Below, one piece after another: positions 7,808 to 15,619 of a DNA stretch of 27,521 bases. The position numbers were made by a program, and so were the translations under genes. Every line of letters begins with the position of its first letter. The stretch's first letter is position 1. Under the pieces are notes generated by a model. That model was given only the letters and a program-made list of their open reading frames with translations. It had not been told where the DNA came from and did not search any database. Source of the DNA: Phycisphaerae bacterium (GTDB taxonomy: Bacteria; Planctomycetota; Phycisphaerae; Phycisphaerales; SM1A02); contig NYSW01000021.1 of the NCBI GenBank assembly GCA_002683195.1, positions 24,662-52,182 of the forward strand. Reading direction: 5' to 3'.

Positions 7808-9079
7808 ATGCGGCTTCCAGTCCTGACCATCGAAGAAGTATGCGAGCGACAGCTCTGCACCGGCTGCGGGGCCTGCGCCTCCCTCGAGCCGGGACGGTTC
7901 GAGATGGATGAGGAATTCGACCTGGGACGCCGACCATTCGTGCGCGACGGTGCGAATCCGACGACGGGCGAAGGACTGGCTTGCTGTCCCGGGGCCGGAC
8001 TTTCTCACGAAGACACCGCCCGCGAAGGAACCGACCCGGGAATGTTCGACGCCTGGGGACCCGTGCTCGAGGTCTGGGAAGGCTGGGCTGCGGATGATGC
8101 CATCCGGTTGGCCGGCAGCAGTGGGGGTGCGGCCACGGCCCTGGCTCTCCATTGCATCGAGGCTGGCGGCATGGAACGGGTTCTGCACACCGCGGCCCGG
8201 AAAGACGTCCCCTATCTCAATGAGTCCGTCTTCTCCGTCGATCGTGATGAATTGCTGAGTCGAACCGGGAGTCGTTACGCACCGGCGAGCCCCTGCGATC
8301 GAATCGGTGAGATCGCCGGGCTTTCAGGCGAGACCGTCTTCATCGGAAAGCCGTGCGATGCGGCGGCAGTCCGAAGTGCGAGGAAGGGGCGGCCGGACCT
8401 TGATGCGAAACTCGGATGCGTCATCGCCTTCTTCTGCGCGGGCGCACCATCCACCAAGGGAACGCTCGCGATTCTCAAGGACGCCGGGATCGATGATCCG
8501 GCCCGAGTGAAGAGCCTTCGATATCGCGGTAACGGCTGGCCGGGGATGTGGCGGGTCGAATACGAAGATGAACAGGGTGTGCAACGCACGGATGAACGCA
8601 CCTATGCTGAAAGTTGGGGCTTCGTGCAGCGATACCGCCAGTGGCGGTGTTACATCTGTCCCGACCACACGGGCGAGTTCGCCGATCTTGCCGTGGGTGA
8701 CCCTTGGTATCGCGAGGTTCAACCGGGGGAACCCGGAAGCTCGCTCATCGTGGTTCGATCCGAACGAGGGCGGCGCATTCTGCAGGCAGCGGTCGCATCC
8801 GGGCACATCGTGCTCAAGCAGCGTGATGAATCGCTGCTTCCACGATCCCAGCCCAACCTTCTCCAGACTCGGGCCGGACTCTGGGCTCGATTGCTCACGA
8901 TGCGGGTTTTGGGGGCGAAGCCTCCGCGTTTCATCGGTTTCCCGATGTTCCGCTTCTGGATGACGGAGTTGAGTCTGAAGAAGAAGATCAGTTCCTTCAC
9001 CGGCACCTGGAAGCGGGTCTTCCGCAAGAAACTCCGCGAACGGATTCCGCTCAAGCGATGGACGCCGCCGTCCGCCTGA
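7808..9079 (+). CDS. FrhB/FdhB-like (coenzyme F420 hydrogenase beta family) Fe-S protein
   Basis: Protein of 423 residues. An N-terminal ferredoxin-like cluster motif (C17, C20, C23, with C59/C60 further on) is followed by the FrhB/FdhB beta-subunit domain. KPCD at 181-184, FFCAGAPS near 208-215 and CYICPDHTGEFADLAVGDPW at 281-300 are typical of that family. True members transfer electrons between flavin, iron-sulfur clusters and F420, but many bacterial homologues stand alone and are found in polysaccharide gene clusters with unknown roles. Nothing here shows that F420 is used. The ATG at 7808 is preceded by AAGAAGG about ten bases upstream and starts right before the conserved domain. The C terminus is strongly basic. 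It converges with the outer-membrane protein gene. Confidence 0.83.
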   Translation: MRLPVLTIEEVCERQLCTGCGACASLEPGRFEMDEEFDLGRRPFVRDGANPTTGEGLACCPGAGLSHEDTAREGTDPGMFDAWGPVLEVWEGWAADDAIRLAGSSGGAATALALHCIEAGGMERVLHTAARKDVPYLNESVFSVDRDELLSRTGSRYAPASPCDRIGEIAGLSGETVFIGKPCDAAAVRSARKGRPDLDAKLGCVIAFFCAGAPSTKGTLAILKDAGIDDPARVKSLRYRGNGWPGMWRVEYEDEQGVQRTDERTYAESWGFVQRYRQWRCYICPDHTGEFADLAVGDPWYREVQPGEPGSSLIVVRSERGRRILQAAVASGHIVLKQRDESLLPRSQPNLLQTRAGLWARLLTMRVLGAKPPRFIGFPMFRFWMTELSLKKKISSFTGTWKRVFRKKLRERIPLKRWTPPSA

Positions 9080-9098
9080 ACCGGGACTCGCGGTTCAG
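9076..9098. terminator. Hairpin spanning both stop codons of a convergent pair
   Basis: A perfect 8-bp inverted repeat (CTGAACCG at 9076-9083, CGGTTCAG at 9091-9098) with a 7-base loop. Each arm contains the TGA stop of one of the two converging genes. No T-run follows on either strand, so it may slow polymerase or protect mRNA ends rather than act as a classical terminator. Confidence 0.4.
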
Positions 9099-10138
9099 AA
9101 CTTCCAACTCATGAAAGCGGCGACGAACGGTGCGGGATCAAGATCCGTTTCCGCGAGTTGATTTCCGTTTGAATCGTCGAGTCGGTACGTGTTGAAGAGC
9201 GATACGCCGCCTACCAGGTCGAGGCGAATCCCGTTTTCAAGACGCCAGGTCGCTCTCGCCCAGAGCGGAAATCCCGTGTCTTCACCCACCCCGTTCTTTC
9301 GAGCGAGGGGACCATCATCGTCGAGTCTGAATCGTCTCGATTCGTAACGACCACCGATCGCGAGTTCGCGGGTGGCGTCCGGACGCCACGCGGCTTCGAT
9401 CCCGGCACCGGTCGGATAGACCTCCGGCCCGAGCACGTTGGAGACCAGGACCGTATCGGTCACCTGCCAGTAGACGACCAGGGCGGGAATGACCAGGATC
9501 GAGTCCTCGATCTGGGTCGAGACCAGGGCTCCGGCTCCGAGTGAGAAACGCCGATTGAACGCGTAACTCACGGCTGCGATGCCGCCGAAGGTCAAGGAGT
9601 CTCCAGCCCTGGCGCGGTGTTCTCCCGCGGCTCGGAGGTCGAGTCCGATGGTGGCGGACCACCGAGCATCGGCGAGTCCGAAGATGCCTTTGGAGGTGAC
9701 GCGGCCGTTGAGGGAGATGGCCTGGACGTCGGACCAGGGGGCGGTGTCGGGGGCCGGCGAAAGTTCCGAGGTTCCGTCGAAGTCGTACCAGTCACCACCC
9801 CAGGCGAACCCGAAACTACCGGTCAGGTCGCTTCCGACCTCGAATCCCGCCTTGAATGCCGCGAAGCCGCGATTGACCGACACCGAACCGCCACCGGAGA
9901 AATTGGCGCCGAATTCATGGACGAAGCCGCCGGATGGTTTCCATTCGGTCAATCGAAAACCCGTGTTCGCGGGCGTCTCGCTCCGGAGCGGTTCGCCTTC
10001 CGCGGGCGCGGATGTTTCCTGAAGGAGCAGAAGAGCATCACCGTCGGCGATCCCGGTCGTTGCGAGGGCGACGACGAGCATCGTCGCGCCGGAGAACCGG
10101 GAATGAAGTCGTCGGAGGTTTGGGAGCGGATTGGTCAC
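9095..10138 (-). CDS. Outer-membrane beta-barrel protein, possibly DUF6268-like
   Basis: Predicted outer-membrane protein of 347 residues with unknown function. The frame is open further upstream, but the GTG at 10136-10138 overlaps the MoxR stop as GTGA and begins a plausible signal peptide: basic residues at 8-14, a hydrophobic core at about 20-30, and an Ala-Asp-Gly region after it. The mature part shows alternating hydrophobic and polar residues with many Gly and aromatic residues (for example SFGFAWGGDWYDF). It ends in a C-terminal Phe (FMSWKF), the usual signal recognised by the outer-membrane assembly machine. It resembles planctomycete proteins of the DUF6268 type, but this is from memory of the pattern. 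Coupling to a MoxR ATPase gene is unusual. Confidence 0.72.
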   Translation of the reverse strand: MTNPLPNLRRLHSRFSGATMLVVALATTGIADGDALLLLQETSAPAEGEPLRSETPANTGFRLTEWKPSGGFVHEFGANFSGGGSVSVNRGFAAFKAGFEVGSDLTGSFGFAWGGDWYDFDGTSELSPAPDTAPWSDVQAISLNGRVTSKGIFGLADARWSATIGLDLRAAGEHRARAGDSLTFGGIAAVSYAFNRRFSLGAGALVSTQIEDSILVIPALVVYWQVTDTVLVSNVLGPEVYPTGAGIEAAWRPDATRELAIGGRYESRRFRLDDDGPLARKNGVGEDTGFPLWARATWRLENGIRLDLVGGVSLFNTYRLDDSNGNQLAETDLDPAPFVAAFMSWKF

Positions 10139-11169
10139 GCGGAGGTTTCCAGAGAGACGTTCGTGGGAAGCGTCTCGACGATGCCGGTGATGACTTCGTC
10201 GGTCGTCTTGCCTTCGGCTTCGGCCTCGAAATTCAGGAGGCAACGGTGACGCAAGGCGGGAAGGGTGTTGCGTCGAACGTCTTCGATGGAGACGCTGGTC
10301 CGGCCATCGAGAAGAGCCGCGACCTTTCCGGCGAGCACCAGGGTCTGGGCCGCACGTGGACTCGCTCCGAATCTGAAGTACCGGTTGACGTCCGGAGTGG
10401 CGAACTGCCCTTCCGGATGGGTCGCGAGAACCAATCGCACGGCGTAGTCCTGCACTTCGGGGGTGACGCCCACCCGTCGGACGAGCTTCTGGTGCTCGAC
10501 GATCGCGGGCGCGTCGAGCACCCGGGCGATGGTCGCTTCGTGCCCGGTGGTCGTTCGGTTGAGAATCTCCGAGAGTTCCTCCCGGGTGGAGTAGCCGACC
10601 ACGAGCTTGAAGAAGAACCGGTCGAGCTGCGCCTCGGGAAGGGGATAGGTTCCTTCCTGTTCCACCGGGTTCTGGGTCGCCATCACGAAGAACGGCTTGT
10701 CGAGGATGTGGGTCTCGCCGCCCACGGTGACCGACTTCTCCTGCATCGCTTCGAGCAATGAGGACTGGGTCTTCGGCGTGGCGCGATTGATCTCGTCCGC
10801 GAGGACGATCTGGGCGAAGATCGGTCCCTTGCGGAACGCGAAGTCTCGACCGCCGTCACCTTCCACCACGATGGTGGTGCCAGTCACATCCGCGGGCATC
10901 AGGTCAGGGGTGAACTGGATGCGGCTGAACTGAAGGTGGAGCGCTTCGCTGAGCGAGCGGATCAGCAGCGTCTTTCCGAGACCGGGCACGCCTTCAAGCA
11001 GCGCATGGCCGCCGGCGAAGAGGCAGGTCAGAACGCCATCCACGATTTCCGCATGGCCGACGACGGCTTTGCCGATCTCCTCGCGGACCCGGTGGTAGTC
11101 CTCGGCGAACCGCTTGATGGCAGCGGCATCGTTTCCATCGGATTGACGGTCAGCGGTTACGTCGGGCAT
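10135..11169 (-). CDS. MoxR family AAA+ ATPase
   Basis: Cytoplasmic AAA+ ATPase of about 344 residues. GVPGLGKT (60-67) is the Walker A loop, LADEINR (123-129) the Walker B motif, and FVMATQNPVEQEGTYPLPEAQLDRF (161-185) contains sensor 1 and the MoxR signature. MoxR ATPases act as chaperones that activate or assemble partner proteins, usually with VWA or DUF58 proteins encoded alongside; none is seen here, and the next gene encodes an outer-membrane protein instead. The ATG at 11169 is chosen because the preceding 13 codons of the longer frame (from 11208) add a basic segment outside the conserved domain. Neither start has a good ribosome-binding site, so the start is uncertain. Confidence 0.9.
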   Translation of the reverse strand: MPDVTADRQSDGNDAAAIKRFAEDYHRVREEIGKAVVGHAEIVDGVLTCLFAGGHALLEGVPGLGKTLLIRSLSEALHLQFSRIQFTPDLMPADVTGTTIVVEGDGGRDFAFRKGPIFAQIVLADEINRATPKTQSSLLEAMQEKSVTVGGETHILDKPFFVMATQNPVEQEGTYPLPEAQLDRFFFKLVVGYSTREELSEILNRTTTGHEATIARVLDAPAIVEHQKLVRRVGVTPEVQDYAVRLVLATHPEGQFATPDVNRYFRFGASPRAAQTLVLAGKVAALLDGRTSVSIEDVRRNTLPALRHRCLLNFEAEAEGKTTDEVITGIVETLPTNVSLETSA

Positions 11170-11315
11170 GGATCTAGATCTCGCTGGAAAGGGTCCTGTG
11201 GCTTTCATCGGGAGATCGAGTGAGCTCCCGACGTACGAGCATATGGCCTTGAGAGCGGTCGGTCCGAATTCAAGGAGTCGGTAACGACCAGGATTCGATC
11301 AGATCCGTGGCGGCA

Positions 11316-11350
11316 CACGAAAAACCGCCGCCGGCAAGGCCGGCGGCGGT
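11316..11350 (-). terminator. Intrinsic terminator of the kinase-clpP cluster
   Basis: A perfect 12-bp GC-rich stem (arms 11324-11335 and 11339-11350, three-base loop) is followed on the minus strand by a T-run beginning at 11324. It lies 29 bases after the second clpP stop, where a transcript reading leftward through the cluster would end. It is the clearest rho-independent terminator in the window. Confidence 0.88.
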
Positions 11351-11379
11351 CGATCATTCTTTCAAACGTCCGGCGAAAT

Positions 11380-11997
11380 TCAGTCGGCGGCGGGCTTGGA
11401 GCCGCTGGTCGGCAGGTGTTCGAGGACTTCGTCGCACAGTCCGTACTCGAGCATCTCGTCGGCGGTGAGCCAGAGGTTTCGCTCGCAGTCGGCGGAGATC
11501 TTCTCCACCGTCTTGCCGGTCTGCTGGTGATAGATCCGGTAGATCTGATCCCGCATCCGGAGGATGTGGCGGGCTTCGATCTCCAGGTCGGTCGCCTGGC
11601 CCTCCAGCACGCCGTTGAGCAGCGGCTGGTGCATGAGGTTCTCGCTGTTGGGCAGGCAGTACCGCTTGCCCTTGGCGCCCGAACATGCGATCACCGAGCC
11701 CATGGAGGCGGCTTGCCCCATGACGTAGGTGCACACGTCGTTCGGGATGAACCGCATGGTGTCGACGATGGCGAGACCGGAGGTCACGCTTCCGCCGGGG
11801 CTGTTCACGTAGAGCGAAATGTCCGCCTCGGGGTCTTCGTTGGCGAGGAACAGCAGCTGGGCAACGACGAGGTTCGCCATTGAATCAGCCACGGCTCCGC
11901 CGCAGAAGATGATGCGGTCGTTGAGCAACCGCGAGTAGATGTCGTAGGCGCGCTCTCCGCGGCCGGTCTTTTCGATGACGATCGGAACGAGGGTCAT
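11380..11997 (-). CDS. clpP: ATP-dependent Clp protease proteolytic subunit, second paralogue
   Basis: Serine protease subunit of 205 residues that would assemble into a barrel and degrade proteins fed in by a ClpX/ClpA-type unfoldase. The catalytic triad is complete: Ser98 in the canonical GQAASMGS motif, His123 in LMHQP and Asp170 in [20 protein letters not shown] (65-77) is the conserved strand that lines the active site. Length is close to the usual 195-210 residues. AGGAG lies about ten bases before the ATG. The gene follows the first clpP after 36 bases, so both are probably made from one transcript and could form mixed rings, as known for paired ClpPs in Mycobacterium and Listeria. The E. 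coli-like LxGQATDIEI helix is kept ([10 protein letters not shown]). Confidence 0.94.
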   Translation of the reverse strand: MTLVPIVIEKTGRGERAYDIYSRLLNDRIIFCGGAVADSMANLVVAQLLFLANEDPEADISLYVNSPGGSVTSGLAIVDTMRFIPNDVCTYVMGQAASMGSVIACSGAKGKRYCLPNSENLMHQPLLNGVLEGQATDLEIEARHILRMRDQIYRIYHQQTGKTVEKISADCERNLWLTADEMLEYGLCDEVLEHLPTSGSKPAAD

Positions 11998-12033
11998 GTT
12001 CGTTCATCTCCTGCCCGTTTTGGGCGGCGCGGT

Positions 12034-12783
12034 TCAGTTACCGGATTTCTCGGGGGATTCACCGCTGCCACCCTTGGCGGCGGGGAACGAGGCGACTTCG
12101 TCGACGAGCCCGTATTCCAACGCCTCTTCGGCGGAGAAGAAACGGTCGCGCTCGCCATCTGCGGCCACCTTGTCGACATCCTGTCCGGTGTGCCGGGCGA
12201 GGATTTCGTTGAGTGTCCGCTTGGCCTTGATGATCTCTTCGGCCTGGATTTGAATATCCGAGGTCTGGCCGGTCACACCGCCATAGGGCTGGTGGACCAT
12301 GACCTTGGCATGGGGCAGGATGTGTCGCTTGCCCTTCTGCCCGGCACACAAGAGCACCGAACCGCCGGAATAGGCTCGTCCGATGCAGAAGGTGGCCACC
12401 TCGCTCGAGATGAACTGCATCGTGTCGTAGATGGCGAGCGTGTCATCGACCGCGCCGCCGGGACTGTTGATGTAGAGCTGGATGTCCTGGCCGCGCTTCT
12501 GGTTTTCCAGATACAGCATCTGCATCATCACCCTTGCCGCGGAGGCCTGGTTGATTTCGCCGATGAGGAAGACGACTCGATTCTCGAGCAGAAGCTCGTC
12601 GATGGTCATCTCGCGGGTTCGTTGATAGTTCACCGCGGCACGCGGTTCGATACCAGGATGATGAGCCGCCGCGGCTCGAACGAGGTCGAGTGCGGGGTGA
12701 CTGTCGTGATGATTCGGCTGGTCGTGCATGAGGGGTCCGTGCGGAACCGAGGAGGGATGTCCGTATCCGAGGTCGAGGATCAT
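12034..12783 (-). CDS. clpP: ATP-dependent Clp protease proteolytic subunit, first paralogue
   Basis: ClpP-family subunit of 249 residues, longer than usual because of an N-terminal extension of about 50 residues rich in His, Pro and Asp. The triad is present: Ser139, His164 (VMVHQP) and Asp209 (AADGERD). The nucleophile motif is unusual, reading GRAYSGGS where most ClpPs have GQAASMGA. The ATG at 12783 has GAGG five bases upstream, favouring the long form; an ATG 18 codons later is the alternative. The extension might be a propeptide removed on activation, as in several ClpPs. It lies between a histidine kinase gene (35 bases upstream) and the second clpP, all on one strand. No clpX or tig gene is adjacent. 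Confidence 0.92.
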   Translation of the reverse strand: MILDLGYGHPSSVPHGPLMHDQPNHHDSHPALDLVRAAAAHHPGIEPRAAVNYQRTREMTIDELLLENRVVFLIGEINQASAARVMMQMLYLENQKRGQDIQLYINSPGGAVDDTLAIYDTMQFISSEVATFCIGRAYSGGSVLLCAGQKGKRHILPHAKVMVHQPYGGVTGQTSDIQIQAEEIIKAKRTLNEILARHTGQDVDKVAADGERDRFFSAEEALEYGLVDEVASFPAAKGGSGESPEKSGN

Positions 12784-12818
12784 ACGAGCCTCGTGGCGTC
12801 GGCGCGGAAAGAACGTGC

Positions 12819-14381
12819 TTAGGTTTCGAATCGGATACCTAGCTCACCATCTTGAATCGGGTTTGGACCTCTGGTGTCAGAAGCATCGGAATCTCCATCC
12901 CAGGAGGTTGGAAGGACGACCCGAAACATCGCACCTCCAAGGCCGTCATCCTTCAGAAGTTCGAGGGAGCCGCCGTGCTGCAGGACGAGTTTCTTCGCCA
13001 CCGCCAATCCGAGACCCGTTCCTCGCTGACCCTTGGTTGAATAAAAGGGCTCGAAGATCCGTTCCTGGCGATCGATCGGCACGCCGGGGCCGTCATCCGC
13101 CACCTCGAGCACGATTTCATCCTTTTCGGGCTGGTATCGGGTCCGGACTTGCACTCGTCCGCCGGTTTCGACGGCCTCCACCGCATTTCCGAGCAGGTTC
13201 AGAATGACCTGATGAATGGCGTCAGGATCGATCGGAACCGGGGGCTCGGTGCCCGAATCCCGGTATTCCACTTCTACATTTCGCCGTTCCGCGGCGGGTT
13301 GAATCGCCTCGATCGCTTCCGTCGCGAGTGAGCCGAGGACGGTGGGCATCGGATCAAGGCTTCGATCCTTGGAGTACGCCAGCATGTTGAGCGACAAGGC
13401 GAGGATCCGATCCAGATTTCGAGCGAGGATCGACCATCCTTTTCTCGCCAGATCCGCTCGATCCCGCGCCAGGGCGAGTTCGATCGCATCCGCGCCACCT
13501 CGCATGCCTTGAAGAATGTTCTTGATCGAATGGCTCAGGGCGGCGGTCGCTTCGCCCATGGCGGCAAGCCGTTCCAGTCTGGCGGCATCAGAAACGCCAT
13601 CTTTGAGCATCAGCCGGAGTCCAACCAGTCTCGCTGCATGGGTCAGCTGGAGCAGGTCATCCGAGGTCCACGGCCGTTGGTGGGGGCGAACCGCGGCGAT
13701 GAGGTACCGGTGGCGGTCGACGCCGACGGAAATGGCGGCGACCGCCTCGATTTCGTCCAGAATGGCGATTTGAGGCCTGCCTTCAGCCATGCTGACGGTG
13801 GCAGAGATGAGCTCTCGGGGGAGATTGAATGAGCCGTTGGGAGGTTCGCCGGCTTCATTTCTGATTTCTGCAAGGCCTCGCAAACCGCCTCTGCCATCAA
13901 TTGGAAGGATCGCGACCGCGTCCGCCCGAAGGCCTTGGGATAAGACCGTGGCCATGAGAGACAATGATGGAAAGTCTTTTCCTGAAAGCACTTCCATCCC
14001 GGTTGTGGCCGGTTGGGAATCAAGATTCAACAGTCGAACCGAGTGGGTGGCCGGATCCGGGGCCCGAAGTCGCCCATGGATGTCGGCTTCATCCAAGTGC
14101 GCGAAGACCAGCACCGTGTCGCCGCAGCGGATGCGATCTCCGGGGTCGAGGGCCGTTCGATCGAGGGTGGGAATGTCGTTGATGAACGTGCCGTTGGTGC
14201 TGTCGAGGTCTCTCAACCACCATCGGCCCTCGTCAGGGGTCAATTCGGCGTGTCGTCGGCTGACCGAATCATCACGCAATGGGATCGCTTCGGTCGAGCG
14301 GCCGATGAGTTGCGGCTCTCGATCCGGCAGGGGGTGACGGGCTCCGGAATCCGGGCCCTCGACGACGACCAAGGCATACAC
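12819..14381 (-). CDS. FHA-GAF-like sensor histidine kinase
   Basis: Soluble histidine kinase of 520 residues with no membrane segment. An FHA domain occupies about 1-95, with GRS (27-29), SRRH (41-44) and STNGTF (61-66), the residues that bind phosphothreonine peptides. A GAF-like region follows at about 135-260. The dimerisation helix has the phospho-accepting His284 in ALSHSIKN, and the ATPase domain has the N box LNLLGNAVEAV (394-404), G1 (ADDGPGV, 428-434) and G2 (GTGLGLA, 454-460). It would link threonine phosphorylation to a two-component pathway. No response regulator is adjacent, so the partner is elsewhere. It starts 61 bases from the divergent holA and precedes the two clpP genes by 35 bases, suggesting a shared transcript. 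Confidence 0.9.
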   Translation of the reverse strand: MYALVVVEGPDSGARHPLPDREPQLIGRSTEAIPLRDDSVSRRHAELTPDEGRWWLRDLDSTNGTFINDIPTLDRTALDPGDRIRCGDTVLVFAHLDEADIHGRLRAPDPATHSVRLLNLDSQPATTGMEVLSGKDFPSLSLMATVLSQGLRADAVAILPIDGRGGLRGLAEIRNEAGEPPNGSFNLPRELISATVSMAEGRPQIAILDEIEAVAAISVGVDRHRYLIAAVRPHQRPWTSDDLLQLTHAARLVGLRLMLKDGVSDAARLERLAAMGEATAALSHSIKNILQGMRGGADAIELALARDRADLARKGWSILARNLDRILALSLNMLAYSKDRSLDPMPTVLGSLATEAIEAIQPAAERRNVEVEYRDSGTEPPVPIDPDAIHQVILNLLGNAVEAVETGGRVQVRTRYQPEKDEIVLEVADDGPGVPIDRQERIFEPFYSTKGQRGTGLGLAVAKKLVLQHGGSLELLKDDGLGGAMFRVVLPTSWDGDSDASDTRGPNPIQDGELGIRFET

Positions 14382-14430
14382 AGCCGAAGTCTACGGGGCC
14401 GGACCGGATGGAGTCAGCCTCGAGGGTCGG

Positions 14431-14436
14431 TAGCAT
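14431..14436 (+). promoter_or_regulatory. Candidate -10 box of holA
   Basis: TAGCAT lies six bases before the GTG start at 14443, in the short gap divergent from the kinase gene. It matches four of six consensus bases and again predicts a leaderless transcript. No convincing -35 element was found. Confidence 0.3.
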
Positions 14437-14442
14437 GGGGCC

Positions 14443-15480
14443 GTGGCCAAAGCACGCGCCAAACCCTTCCGATTCGACCCCGCGATGCGGATGCTCCTCT
14501 TCAAGGGAGCCGAGCCGTACCTGCAGTCGCAGTACCTGCGGATGGTGAGTGAGGGATTGGAGGCTGCGCACGGCGAATCCGCGAGCCGATTTGATTTCGA
14601 CGGCCAGTCCGCCACCCTGGCGGCGGTCCTCGACGAACTCCGAAGTTACGGGTTGATGCAGTCCCACAAGCTGGTGGTGGTGGATGCTGCAGAGCAGTTC
14701 GTGCGGAAAGAGTCGAATCGCCGTGGACTCGAGGCCTATGCGGGAAGTCCGATGGAAGAGGCCACGCTGGTACTGCGGACGACGGGCGACTGGCGGGCGC
14801 CGAAGCTCGAGAAGGCGATTGCAGGCGTGGGTGGGGTGGCCGTCTGCGAGTCGCCTGATCCCTCCACGGCGGCCGCGTGGTGTGTCGGACGGGCGGAAAA
14901 GGCTCATCAGGCGACGTTGAACCGGGATGCCGCCACACGATTGATCGAACGAATCGGAACCGGACTGGCGAGGCTCGACGGTGAACTGGCGAAGCTCTCG
15001 GTCGCGGCCACGAGTGACCCGCCGGTGATCGATGTCGATCTGGTCGAGATGCTGGTGCCGCCAAGCCGCGAGGAGCAGGGGTGGATCATCCAGTCCGTGG
15101 TGCTCGGAGGCGATTCTGGTCATGCCCTGCGGACCCTTCGAGAGCTGAAGGACATCTCTCGGGTTCCGGATCAGGTGCTCTCCTGGGCGTTGGTCGATCT
15201 TGGCCGGAAACTTCACGAAGCCGCTCGTCAGCTCGAGGCTGGCGTTGGTGAATCCGCGGTCGGCAAGTCCCTGCGTCTCTGGGGGGCGGATACTCGGCCG
15301 GTGCTCGAGACGGCGAGGCGTCTCGGGGGTCGGAGGGCCGCTGGGTTGCTGGAGACCGCCTTGGAGACCGATTTGGCGCTCAAGACGGGCCGATCAGGGA
15401 ATGCCACTCGGACTCTTGAAGGTTTGGCGGTGGTTCTGGCCGATACCTGTGGAACCAGATCATCCTCCAGAGGTCGTTGA
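14443..15480 (+). CDS. holA: DNA polymerase III subunit delta
   Basis: Delta subunit of the clamp-loader complex, 345 residues, which opens the sliding clamp during DNA replication. The N-terminal segment MRMLLFKGAEPYLQSQYLRMV matches the start of HolA domain I. The FDFDGQSATLAAVLDELRSYGLMQSHKLVVVDAAEQF stretch has the usual pattern for selecting subunits and strands, and the C-terminal helical region (RELKDISRVPDQVLSWALVDLGRKLHEA and onward) is like the collar domain. Length is typical. The GTG at 14443 starts the conserved region almost at once; the next in-frame ATG would remove part of it. The C terminus ends in an unusual Ser/Arg-rich tail, and an overlapping +1 frame continues with protein-like sequence (see findings). 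Confidence 0.85.
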   Translation: MAKARAKPFRFDPAMRMLLFKGAEPYLQSQYLRMVSEGLEAAHGESASRFDFDGQSATLAAVLDELRSYGLMQSHKLVVVDAAEQFVRKESNRRGLEAYAGSPMEEATLVLRTTGDWRAPKLEKAIAGVGGVAVCESPDPSTAAAWCVGRAEKAHQATLNRDAATRLIERIGTGLARLDGELAKLSVAATSDPPVIDVDLVEMLVPPSREEQGWIIQSVVLGGDSGHALRTLRELKDISRVPDQVLSWALVDLGRKLHEAARQLEAGVGESAVGKSLRLWGADTRPVLETARRLGGRRAAGLLETALETDLALKTGRSGNATRTLEGLAVVLADTCGTRSSSRGR

Positions 15481-15540
15481 GGCCGATTGGAAGAGGATCT
15501 GGAAAGAACTGGCTCCTCTCAGACTTGTGGAGGAGTTCGG

Positions 15541-15584
15541 CTGAACGTCGTTTCGCAGGCATGGAGGCCTTCGTGACGTTCCAG
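15541..15584. other. Hairpin downstream of holA
   Basis: CTGAACGTC (15541-15549) can pair with GACGTTCCAG (15575-15584) with one bulged base, enclosing a second small stem (AGGC/GCCT at 15557-15570). No T-run follows, so it is not a standard terminator. It sits in the 139-base gap before the lipoprotein gene. Confidence 0.35.
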
Positions 15585-15619
15585 TTGAAGAGGATCAAGC
15601 CATCGGTAGGAGGCCGAGC

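Noticed and set aside
15541..15584. Intrinsic terminator after holA.
   Set aside because: Pairing is reasonable but no T-run follows on either strand; kept only as a hairpin of unknown role.
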